The notes below the pieces were generated by a model, which searched no databases, was not told the DNA's origin, and saw nothing but the letters and a program-made list of their open reading frames with translations. 29,152 nt of DNA. Source: Actinomycetes bacterium (GTDB lineage Bacteria; Actinomycetota; Actinomycetes; Actinomycetales; Cellulomonadaceae). The stretch is from positions 1-29,152 of the forward strand of contig JAEYUL010000016.1 in assembly GCA_023432565.1 (NCBI GenBank). Direction: 5' to 3'. Below are positions 22,758 to 29,152 of the stretch, piece after piece. The position numbers were made by a program, and so were the translations under genes. The stretch's first letter is position 1. The number at the start of each line of letters is the position of its first letter.

Positions 22758-24536
22758 TCAGCGGACGAGCTGCGTGCGAGCCAGCTCGCGGTAGAGCCGC
22801 GACGTGCGCACCAGCTCGTCGTGCGTGCCCTGGGCGACGAGGCGGCCGCGGTCCATCACGAGGATCACGTCGCTGTCGACGACGGTCGAGAGCCGGTGGG
22901 CGACCACGACGAGCGTGCAGCCCGCGGCCACGCGGTCGATCAGGTCACGCACGAGCGCCTCGTTCAGCCCGTCGAGGTGCGACGTCGACTCGTCGAGCAG
23001 GAGGGTGGTCGGTCGGGCGAGCAGCGCGCGGGCGAGCGCGAGCCGCTGGCGCTCACCACCGGAGAGCATCACGCCGCCCTCGCCGACCTGGGCGTCGAGA
23101 CCCGCGGGAGACCGGTCGAGCACATCCAGGAGGTTCACGTCCGCGAGCGCGCGACGGCACTCGTCGTCCGTCGCGGGGACCGCGAAGGTGAGGTTGTCGC
23201 GCAGCGTGCCGGCGAGCACGGGCGCGTCCTGCTCGACGTAGCCGACTCCCGCTCGCACCTGGGAGCGCGAGCGTTCCCGCACGTCCTGGCCGTCGACCCG
23301 CACCACCCCTGCCACGGGGTCGTACAGCCGGACGATCACGTTGAGCAGGGTGCTCTTGCCGGCCCCGGACGGCCCGACGACGGCGACCCGCTGTCCGCGG
23401 CGGACCGCGAAGGTGAGGCGGTCGAGCACCGCGGGGCCGTCGTCGTAGCGGAACGAGACGTTGTCCAGGACGAGCGCGAGCTCGGGGTTCGGCCGCGCTC
23501 CCGCGAACGCGAGCCGCGTCGCTCGGTCGTCCTCCTCGGGCACGTCGAGCAGCTCCCTGATGCGCGTGAGCCCGCCGAGCGCCTCACCGACCGCGCCGAC
23601 CGTGCTGACGATCCTGCCCAGCGGCAGGATCAGCAGGAACAGGTAGAGGATGAACTGCACGAGCTCGGCGACGGTCAGGTGCTCGGTGGCGACCCGCCAC
23701 CCGCCCAGGCCCAGCACGGTGAGGAAGCAGACCTGGGTCGCCATGCTCGACAGGGGCGCGACGAGGGCCGTGACCCACGCGACGTCGACCCCGACCTTCC
23801 ACGTCCGGTCGACGCGGGCGACCACCCGTGCTGTCTCGGCTTCCGTCGCGTTGGCCGCGCGCACCGTCCGCACGCTGCGCAGCGCGCGGTCGGTCGCGGT
23901 GCCGAGCTCGCCGACGGCGCGCTGCAGCCCGTGGCTCGAGCGCTCGAGCTGCTGCGTCACGGCCGCGACGCACGCCACAGCCACGAGTGCGACGACGAAC
24001 GCGACGCCCAGCAGCATCGGGTCCAGGAACAGCATCGCGCCCATCGCGCCGACGAGCGTGAACACCCCGGCGATGCTCTCGACGAACCCCTGGGTCAGTA
24101 CGGCACGCACCACGCTCGTGTCGTGCGCGACCCGCGAGACGAGGTCGCCGGTGCGGCGCCGGTCGAGCTCGGCGATCGGCAGGCGCAGCAGGTGCGCGAC
24201 GAGCTGGCGGCGGGAGGTCCGGACCGCACCCTCGGCCGTCCGCTGGACCAGGTAGTGCTGGACCCCGCTGAGCACCCCGCCCGCGACCACCACCGCACCG
24301 AGCACCCACAGGAGCCGGCCGACAGGCTCGGCCTCGGCGACACGTTCGAGCACGCGTCCCACGAGTGCCGGCTGGGCGAGCGTCGTGACCGCCGTCAGCA
24401 CACTCAGCCCGAGCACGACCCCGACGAACCCGCGCTGCGCACCGACGAACCGGAACAGGTCGACGAGCGTGGCGCGTCGGTCCGTCACGGGCTCCGGCTC
24501 CGCGAGCAGCGGCGGACGCTCCTGGACCGCGGTCAC
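22758..24536 (-). CDS. ABC transporter, fused permease and ATP-binding half-transporter
   Basis: This 592-residue protein has six predicted membrane helices in two groups (about 38-98, 155-195, 270-310) and a C-terminal ATPase domain. Walker A is GPSGAGKST (388-396), the Q-loop is GYVEQDAPVLAG (Gln436), the signature is LSGGERQR (491-498), Walker B is TLLLDE (Asp515, Glu516) and the H-loop is AHRLS (His547). That is the MsbA-like exporter type, acting as a homodimer or with a partner half. Substrate (lipid, drug, peptide) is unknown. The GTG at 24536 has GGGGGG about 6 nt upstream. gntK starts 85 nt downstream on the same strand. A long gene-free, palindrome-rich region lies upstream, suggesting regulated expression. 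Confidence 0.94.
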   Translation of the reverse strand: MTAVQERPPLLAEPEPVTDRRATLVDLFRFVGAQRGFVGVVLGLSVLTAVTTLAQPALVGRVLERVAEAEPVGRLLWVLGAVVVAGGVLSGVQHYLVQRTAEGAVRTSRRQLVAHLLRLPIAELDRRRTGDLVSRVAHDTSVVRAVLTQGFVESIAGVFTLVGAMGAMLFLDPMLLGVAFVVALVAVACVAAVTQQLERSSHGLQRAVGELGTATDRALRSVRTVRAANATEAETARVVARVDRTWKVGVDVAWVTALVAPLSSMATQVCFLTVLGLGGWRVATEHLTVAELVQFILYLFLLILPLGRIVSTVGAVGEALGGLTRIRELLDVPEEDDRATRLAFAGARPNPELALVLDNVSFRYDDGPAVLDRLTFAVRRGQRVAVVGPSGAGKSTLLNVIVRLYDPVAGVVRVDGQDVRERSRSQVRAGVGYVEQDAPVLAGTLRDNLTFAVPATDDECRRALADVNLLDVLDRSPAGLDAQVGEGGVMLSGGERQRLALARALLARPTTLLLDESTSHLDGLNEALVRDLIDRVAAGCTLVVVAHRLSTVVDSDVILVMDRGRLVAQGTHDELVRTSRLYRELARTQLVR

Positions 24537-24913
24537 GCCGTACCCCCCACGTCCACGCGCCGCCGGGTCCGGAGCGCCGAACACCGCCGCGCGTCGGCGC
24601 GACACACCCCGTCCCGCTGCCTCACCCGCTCGCGGAAAGCGCCGGACGAAGCAGGGACCATTCGCCGACCGCGTCGCGAAGCGGGCATGACAAATCCAGG
24701 CATGTGGAGGGTTCCTACATTTCTGATCGGCAATCGCTCGGCCGTGCGCCGAGGCGGCTCCAGTCGTCGCGCCCGACCGGGTGCGATGCTCGGCGCCGGC
24801 CCGCCCCCGGCACGACGCGTCGCATCGTCCCTGGTCAGCGCGTTCAGCCGGACGAGGCGCACCAGCTGGCGCCGCGCCCTGCACCGCACGCGCCGCCGTG
24901 GACGAGCGCAGCA

Positions 24914-24931
24914 CGCACGCTAGAGCGTGCG
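24914..24931. promoter_or_regulatory. 18-bp palindrome, operator-like
   Basis: CGCACGCTAGAGCGTGCG has two perfect 8-nt arms around AG. It lies in the region upstream of the ABC transporter gene. It may be an operator or a small hairpin. Confidence 0.45.
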
Positions 24932-25012
24932 GACATTTCGGGTCAACGCGACACCTGTCACCATGAGACGAAAGGCGTCCGTCCGGCACCGCGGCGGAGC
25001 CCGCTCTGCGTT

Positions 25013-25036
25013 TGTCGACAATTGTCGACACGTGTC
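25013..25036. promoter_or_regulatory. Nested TGTCGACA palindromes, possible operator
   Basis: TGTCGACAATTGTCGACA (25013-25030) is a perfect 18-bp palindrome made of two TTGTCGACAA-like boxes. It overlaps the perfect palindrome GACACGTGTC (25027-25036). The box fits the broad GntR/FadR pattern T-GT-N-AC-A. No regulator in the window is known to bind it. Confidence 0.5.
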
Positions 25037-25118
25037 AGTCGACCGTTCCAGGAAAGCGCGCCCGGGCACGACGACACCGAGGGCCGGGACCACGGGACTC
25101 GGTGCCGCGGTCCGTGAG

Positions 25119-25300
25119 GCGTCAGGCGCGCCGCTGGTCCGTGGAGCGTCAGTGCGCTGGTCCGTCGAGCGTCGGTGCTGGTCCGTGGAGCGTCAGCCGC
25201 GCCGCAGGCACGAGCAGCCGTCGCCCGACACCGCGCCCGAGCAGCCGTCGCCCGACACCGCGTCCGAGCAACTGTCGCCCGACACCGCGCCCGAGCACCG
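25119..25300. repeat. Degenerate tandem repeats
   Basis: Units of the form CTGGTCCGTGGAGCGTCAG recur four times between about 25119 and 25196 at spacings of 27, 23 and 21 nt. Three 27-nt units of GAGCA[GC/AC]CGTCGCCCGACAC type then occupy about 25213-25295. Both blocks share GCGTCAG or related GTC/GAC cores with the tract at 8699-8783. Confidence 0.7.
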
Positions 25301-25338
25301 CGTGGTCCGGCGGCGCACGCCGCCGTCTCACACGCGGT
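25297..25338 (-). terminator. Likely terminator of the serine hydrolase gene
   Basis: An inner hairpin CGGCGGC-GCAC-GCCGCCG (25308-25325) begins 3 nt after the stop codon on the minus strand. Outer arms ACCGCGTG (25297-25304) and CACGCGGT (25331-25338) extend it and overlap the end of the coding region. Confidence 0.6.
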
Positions 25339-26854
25339 CGGCGAGCACACCCCTGAGCATCGGAAGGTCGGTCGCCCCGAAGGACACGTTGACCCTCGGC
25401 CTGACCTCGACGAGGTCACCCGTGACGTGCGCCGTCACCGTGAGCACCGGCGTGTCCTCGAGCGCGCGGACGGTGACGACGTACTCGTCTCTGGAGGTCC
25501 ACACGGCGCGCGCCGCGACCGGGTCCGGCCCGGGCTTGCCCGGGTACGCCGGCGGGACCTCGCCGACGAGCGGCTCGTCGTGCCCGACGAGCAGCACGAT
25601 CGGCTCGCCCTCGCGGTGCACCTCGATGCGGTCGTGCTCGTCGCCGAACGTGACGGTCGCGTGCGTGACGCCGATCGGGTTCGGGTCGAACAACACCCGG
25701 CGCCCGTCGAGCTGCGCGGCCACCGGCGACGTCGCGTCGCCCTGCGGCCACGTGACCTGCAGACCGGCGAGCACGCTGCTCAGCTCGGCGCTCGCCTCGT
25801 CGTCCGGGGGAAGAGGAGCGTCGCCGCACGCGGGCAGCAGGTGCTCCCACACGGCGTCGAGCGGCACCTGCATGTCGCGTACCGCCGACGACATCGCGAC
25901 GACGACGTCCTGCTCGGGCACCACCAGGCAGAACTGACCGAACGCGCCGTCGCCGCGAAAGCCGTGCCGCGAGCGCCACACCTGGAAGCCGTAGCCCTGC
26001 GCCCAGTCGCTGCGCTCGTCGCCCGGAGCCGTACCGGGCGGCACGTGCGCGCGTGTCGCAAGCTCGACCCAGCCCTCGGGCAGCAGCCGCCGCCCGCGCC
26101 ACACGCCGTCGCGCAGCAGGAGCTCACCGAACGCCGCGACGTCCCGCGGAGCCGCCGAGAGCCCGAACCCGCCCGTGGCGTGCCCCTCGGGCGAGACCTC
26201 CCACGTGGCCGGGCCGAAGCCCAGCGGGTCGAGCACGCGCGGCCGCAGGTAGTCGAGCAGGCCGCAGCCGGTCGCGCGCTCGACGAGCGCCGCGAGCACG
26301 GCGGTCGCCGCGGTGTTGTAGACGAAGTGCGTGCCGGGCTCGTGCGCGAGCGGCGCCGCGAGGAACGCCGCGACCCAGCGGCGGGACGGGAAGACCTCCG
26401 GCTCGACGTCATGGCCCGAGCGCATCGTCAGCAGGTGGCGGACGGTCAGCCGCCCGAGCCTCGCGCGCTCGTCGTCGGACAGGCCGCCGGCCGGGACCTC
26501 GCCCGGGACGAGGTCCACGACGGCGCCGTCGAGCCCCAGCAGACCCTCGGCCACGGCGAGACCGACCGCAGTGGCCGTGAACGTCTTGCTCAGCGAGTAC
26601 AGCGCGTGCGGGCGGCCCGTCGCGTACGGGGCACGCGCGCCCTCGACGACGACGTGCCCGTGCCGCACGACGACGAGCGAACGCAGCTCCTGCTCGGGCA
26701 GGCCGTCCGCGAGAGCGCGCACGAGCCCGGCCAGACCACGCGGATCGACTCCCTGCTCCTGCGGCGTGCTGCGCGGCAGCGCCAGGCCGTCACCGGCGGG
26801 CCGCTCCTCGAGTGCAACGGGTACGGGGGCCGGGTCAGCATCGGTGCTGGTCAT
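25328..26854 (-). CDS. Beta-lactamase/transpeptidase-fold serine hydrolase
   Basis: This 508-residue protein has the class C/esterase SxxK motif SLSK (Ser87, Lys90), the downstream LLTMRSGH block (141-148), and Tyr179 in VYNT at the usual YxN place. A C-terminal domain of about 150 residues, rich in beta strands and ending VNVSFGATDLPMLRGVL, is common in such hydrolases of actinobacteria. There is no signal peptide, so it is probably cytoplasmic, and it is more likely an esterase or peptidase than a beta-lactamase; the third motif (KTG-like) is not clear. The ATG at 26854 has CAGGAT 6 nt upstream, which suits a leaderless transcript. The upstream gene on this strand ends 64 nt away. Confidence 0.9.
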   Translation of the reverse strand: MTSTDADPAPVPVALEERPAGDGLALPRSTPQEQGVDPRGLAGLVRALADGLPEQELRSLVVVRHGHVVVEGARAPYATGRPHALYSLSKTFTATAVGLAVAEGLLGLDGAVVDLVPGEVPAGGLSDDERARLGRLTVRHLLTMRSGHDVEPEVFPSRRWVAAFLAAPLAHEPGTHFVYNTAATAVLAALVERATGCGLLDYLRPRVLDPLGFGPATWEVSPEGHATGGFGLSAAPRDVAAFGELLLRDGVWRGRRLLPEGWVELATRAHVPPGTAPGDERSDWAQGYGFQVWRSRHGFRGDGAFGQFCLVVPEQDVVVAMSSAVRDMQVPLDAVWEHLLPACGDAPLPPDDEASAELSSVLAGLQVTWPQGDATSPVAAQLDGRRVLFDPNPIGVTHATVTFGDEHDRIEVHREGEPIVLLVGHDEPLVGEVPPAYPGKPGPDPVAARAVWTSRDEYVVTVRALEDTPVLTVTAHVTGDLVEVRPRVNVSFGATDLPMLRGVLADRV

Positions 26855-26866
26855 GTCGCGATCCTG
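26855..26866 (-). promoter_or_regulatory. Candidate leaderless promoter -10 of the serine hydrolase
   Basis: On the minus strand CAGGAT (26866-26861) is followed by CGCGAC and ATG at 26854. The spacing is the same 6 nt as at recQ, dedA, pyrE and the second SDR gene, but the first base is C and so the match is weaker. Confidence 0.35.
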
Positions 26867-26918
26867 GCACGCGCCACCGACACACGTCCGGACCTTCGTC
26901 CAGCCGCGACGGTCGCCC

Positions 26919-27965
26919 TCACGCGTCGGGCCAGCCGCACGCCGCGCCCACGTACGCGTGGATCGCCCCGCGTAGCGCGTCCCCGGGCGGGAGGTAGACG
27001 ACCGCCTGCTCGACCCCGTCGACCTTCGTCCGCACGCCCAGGAACGTGCCCCGCTTGTCCTCGGCGACCGCGTGCGCGTCGCAGCGGGCAGGCTCGAACG
27101 CGAGCGTCACCTCACCGGGCCCGTCGGCGGAGTCGAGCGACAGCGGCCAGGAGGCAGCTCCGCCCGAGGGCGTGAGCAGCGTCGTGCCGTCGACCTGGAC
27201 CACCTCGACCCGCGGCCCGCCCGGCACGGGTTCGAGCCGCAGCGTGACCGACCCGGTGAGCCGGCCCCCGTCAGTCGGCTCGGTGACCGCGACCTGAGGG
27301 CCGAGGCTCAGCCGCGCGCCGGAGGCGATCGCGATCGCGGCGCAGTCCTCACGCTCGATGCGGGCGAGCACGTCGTTCGGGTCGTCGGGCACCCCGGCCC
27401 ACGAGCCGGTCCGCCCGTCGTCGGCCACGACGTCGAGCTCGACCCGCGCCCCACCCGCGGGCGTGCTCGCCGCCTCGTCGCACCGTGGCGTGCCGAGCGC
27501 GACCGACAGGTCACGGTCCACCCCGCTGCGCACGGCCCGTGCGCGCGTCGACACCGCGGTCCCCGCTGCACCTGGGGCGACAAGGCGTGCCTCGACGACC
27601 GTGACATCGACCGCCGAGCCGTTCGCGACCCGCACCTGCACCACGCGTCGCTCCCGGTCGAGCCGCGCCTGCGCGAGCGACACGTCGAGCCCGGCCAGCA
27701 CGTGCGCCGGGAGCGGACCCGGCCACCTCGCACTCTCGGTGGCGCGATCCGGCGGCACGCTCGGCGGCGCGGACCTGTCGGCCGCCGCCGTGCACGCCGC
27801 GGCGGTCGCGCCGGAGGTCGCGAGCACCACGATCCCGACGAGGATCCGGACGGCTCGCTCGGCGGCAGAGGGCGCTCGTCGTGCGTGAGCCCGCCCCGCG
27901 TCAGGGGCGCGGTCACCGGTTCGGCGCGCACGTGGGTCCACGACGACGATCGTGCTCCCTCGCAC
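26919..27965 (-). CDS. Exported or membrane-anchored protein of unknown function
   Basis: If started at GTG 27965 the protein has 348 residues: a basic N-terminal stretch (about 1-38), a hydrophobic segment RAVRILVGIVVLATSGATAAAC (about 38-59) that is either a signal peptide or an anchor, a Pro/Ser/Arg-rich linker and then beta-rich sequence with strands such as RRVVQVRVANGSAVDVTVVEARLVAP. Cys at the end of the hydrophobic segment gives an ATAAAC site, a poor lipobox because it lacks Leu or Val at -3. The C-terminal half contains TKVDGVEQAVVYLPPGDALRGAIHAYVGAACGW and three to four Cys residues. I do not recognise the family. GTG at 27941 is an alternative start with GGGAG about 14 nt upstream. 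It is followed by the serine hydrolase 64 nt away. Confidence 0.75.
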   Translation of the reverse strand: MRGSTIVVVDPRARRTGDRAPDAGRAHARRAPSAAERAVRILVGIVVLATSGATAAACTAAADRSAPPSVPPDRATESARWPGPLPAHVLAGLDVSLAQARLDRERRVVQVRVANGSAVDVTVVEARLVAPGAAGTAVSTRARAVRSGVDRDLSVALGTPRCDEAASTPAGGARVELDVVADDGRTGSWAGVPDDPNDVLARIEREDCAAIAIASGARLSLGPQVAVTEPTDGGRLTGSVTLRLEPVPGGPRVEVVQVDGTTLLTPSGGAASWPLSLDSADGPGEVTLAFEPARCDAHAVAEDKRGTFLGVRTKVDGVEQAVVYLPPGDALRGAIHAYVGAACGWPDA

Positions 27966-28016
27966 ACCGGCGGTCGAGGCCCAGAGGGTTCATCGATCAC
28001 GTCCTGGACACACGGC

Positions 28017-28047
28017 GAGGGCCGGAGCCACATCGGCTCCGGCCCTC
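28017..28047 (-). terminator. clpC: Terminator of clpC
   Basis: On either strand GAGGGCCGGAGCC (28017-28029) pairs with GGCTCCGGCCCTC (28035-28047), a 13-bp stem with a 5-nt loop. It begins 19 nt after the clpC stop. Confidence 0.88.
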
Positions 28048-28065
28048 GTCCGGTGGTGCTGTGCG

Positions 28066-29152
28066 TCAGGCGGGCTGCAGACCCGAGCCGCCGTCGCCCG
28101 ACGCGCCGATGGGCGGCGCTGCCGGCAGGTCACGGCCCGAGCCGGGGGTCCCTGCGGACGCTCCGACGACTGCGGGCTCACGATCGACCGACCCGCGCGG
28201 GACGCCCCGGAACGTGAACTCCCCGAGGAGCCCGTCGCCCTCGGCGTCGACGATCACGAGCTGACCGGCCTTGAGCTCGCCGAACAGGATCTTCTCGGAC
28301 AGCGCGTCCTCGATGTCCCGCTGGATCGCGCGGCGCAGCGGCCGGGCGCCCAGGACCGGGTCGTAGCCCTTCTCGGACAGCAGCTTCTTGGCCGCAGGCG
28401 TGATCTCGATACCCATGTCCTTGTCCCGCAGCCGCAGGTCGAGCTTCGCGATCATCAGGTCGACGATCTGGAAGATCTCGGGCTGCGACAGCTGCGGGAA
28501 GACCACCACGTCGTCGACGCGGTTGAGGAACTCCGGCCGGAAGTGCTGCTTGAGCTCGTCGTTGACCTTCGCCTTCATGCGCTCGTAGTCGGTGGCGAGC
28601 TCACCACCGGCCTGGAACCCCGTCATGACGCCCTTGGCGATGTCCCGCGTGCCGAGGTTGGTCGTCATGATGATGACGGTGTTCTTGAAGTCGATGACGC
28701 GGCCCTGCGAGTCGGTCAGGCGACCGTCCTCGAGGATCTGCAGCAGCGAGTTGAAGATGTCCGCGTGTGCCTTCTCGACCTCGTCGAACAGCACGACGGA
28801 GAACGGCCGACGGCGCACCTTCTCGGGGAGCTGACCACCCTCGTCGTACCCGACGTACCCGGGGGGCGAGCCGAACAGTCGCGAGACCGTGTGCTTCTCC
28901 GAGAACTCGGACATGTCGAGCTGGATCAGCGCGTCCTCGTCACCGAACAGGAACTCCGCGAGCGCCTTGGCGAGCTCGGTCTTCCCGACGCCCGTGGGGC
29001 CGGCGAAGATGAACGACCCACCGGGACGCTTCGGGTCCTTGAGGCCCGCACGCGTGCGGCGGATGGCCTGCGAGAGCGCCTTGATGGCGGCGTCCTGGCC
29101 GACGACCCGCTTGTGCAGGTTCTCCTCCATGTGGAGCAGCCGGCTGGACTCC
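28066..29152 (-). CDS. clpC: ATP-dependent Clp protease ATPase subunit ClpC, C-terminal part
   Basis: The gene begins outside the window; about 361 residues, the second AAA+ module and C-terminus, are present. Visible motifs are LHMEENLHKRVVGQDAA leading into Walker A GPTGVGKTELAKAL, the pore loop PPGYVGYDEGGQL, Walker B VVLFDEVEKAH, sensor 1 TTNLGT, and sensor 2 ARPLRRAIQRDIEDALSEKIL. DPKRPGGSFIFAGPTG, KNTVIIMTTNLGTRDI and DYERMKAKVNDELKQHFRPEFLNRVDD match ClpC rather than ClpB. ClpC unfolds proteins and feeds them to ClpP. The C-terminal tail, about 55 residues rich in Gly, Ala and Pro after EFTFRG, is longer and more variable than in ClpC of Mycobacterium, as I recall it. Its terminator is at 28017-28047. 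Confidence 0.96.
   Translation of the reverse strand, partial: ESSRLLHMEENLHKRVVGQDAAIKALSQAIRRTRAGLKDPKRPGGSFIFAGPTGVGKTELAKALAEFLFGDEDALIQLDMSEFSEKHTVSRLFGSPPGYVGYDEGGQLPEKVRRRPFSVVLFDEVEKAHADIFNSLLQILEDGRLTDSQGRVIDFKNTVIIMTTNLGTRDIAKGVMTGFQAGGELATDYERMKAKVNDELKQHFRPEFLNRVDDVVVFPQLSQPEIFQIVDLMIAKLDLRLRDKDMGIEITPAAKKLLSEKGYDPVLGARPLRRAIQRDIEDALSEKILFGELKAGQLVIVDAEGDGLLGEFTFRGVPRGSVDREPAVVGASAGTPGSGRDLPAAPPIGASGDGGSGLQPA

Larger units (their letters stand above)
24537..25327. other. Gene-free region with palindromes and repeats
   Basis: No convincing gene occurs in these 791 bp. The first 370 nt are partly AT-richer, with GCATGACAAATCCAGGCATG near 24686. CGCACGCTAGAGCGTGCG (24914-24931) is a perfect palindrome. 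A TGTCGACA palindrome cluster lies at 25013-25036. Degenerate repeats fill 25110-25300. A hairpin at 25297-25338 closes the end and probably terminates the serine hydrolase gene. Confidence 0.6.

Noticed and set aside
22170..24923. 917-residue open frame antisense to gntK and the ABC transporter
   Set aside because: Both underlying genes have complete motifs; this frame is a compositional shadow.
25149..25331. Small frame with GRGVGRRLL repeats in the gene-free region
   Set aside because: The repeats come from tandem DNA units (25213-25295) and the frame has no ribosome site or conserved start.
28066..29152. ClpB instead of ClpC
   Set aside because: ClpB is found near pyrE in Mycobacterium, but the sequence (DPKRPGGSFIFAG, DYERMKAKVNDELKQHFRPEFLNR) matches ClpC.

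Overview
The window is about 29 kb of very GC-rich, high-coding-density chromosome from an actinobacterium. Gene content points to the Cellulomonas group or a close relative: a secreted AA10 lytic polysaccharide monooxygenase joined to a CBM2 by a Pro/Thr linker, many GTG starts, TANNNT-type -10 elements and actinobacterial housekeeping order (purA, a DUF3151 gene, class II fbaA, a SpoU methyltransferase, a DedA protein, pyrE, clpC). The genus is inference. I see no rRNA, tRNA, insertion sequence, CRISPR array or prophage.

Layout. 1-691: start of purA and a DUF3151 gene, both on the minus strand. 854-4004: a partner-switching module, two single-domain STAS proteins flanking a PAS-GAF-PP2C-HATPase protein that carries phosphatase and anti-sigma-type kinase domains in one chain. 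4082-7560: fbaA and a SpoU RNA methyltransferase (minus), then dedA and a HAD-IIA phosphatase overlapping by 4 nt (plus). 7855-8634: an SDR oxidoreductase with its own promoter and a strong terminator, followed by a regularly spaced GCGTCAG repeat tract. 8772-11616: minus-strand genes lemA-like, DUF3137-like, a possible 34-residue ORF, pyrE and a second SDR. 11730-13847: recQ. 14081-15259: the LPMO, ending at a bidirectional terminator. 15327-19656: a three-gene minus-strand operon, YbjN-like, HSP90-like ATPase and a helical-repeat protein, with 4-nt overlaps at both junctions. The HSP90 frame has no ATG, GTG or TTG start and seems to begin at CTG. 19847-22673: GNAT acetyltransferase, trmL, a LacI-family regulator and gluconokinase. 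22758-24536: an ABC half-transporter. 24537-25327: a gene-free, palindrome- and repeat-rich region. 25328-27965: a beta-lactamase-fold serine hydrolase and an exported protein of unknown function. 28066 to the end: the C-terminal half of clpC.

How genes work together. The STAS and phosphatase/kinase genes should form one signalling switch of the RsbU/RsbV/RsbW kind, but no sigma factor is adjacent. The YbjN-HSP90-repeat operon looks like a co-translated chaperone unit of unknown client. LemA-like and DUF3137-like membrane proteins sit together. purA, pyrE, fbaA, recQ and clpC are unrelated housekeeping functions. Several genes (recQ, the second SDR, dedA, pyrE) carry a TAGNNT hexamer exactly 6 nt before the start codon, which suggests leaderless transcripts.
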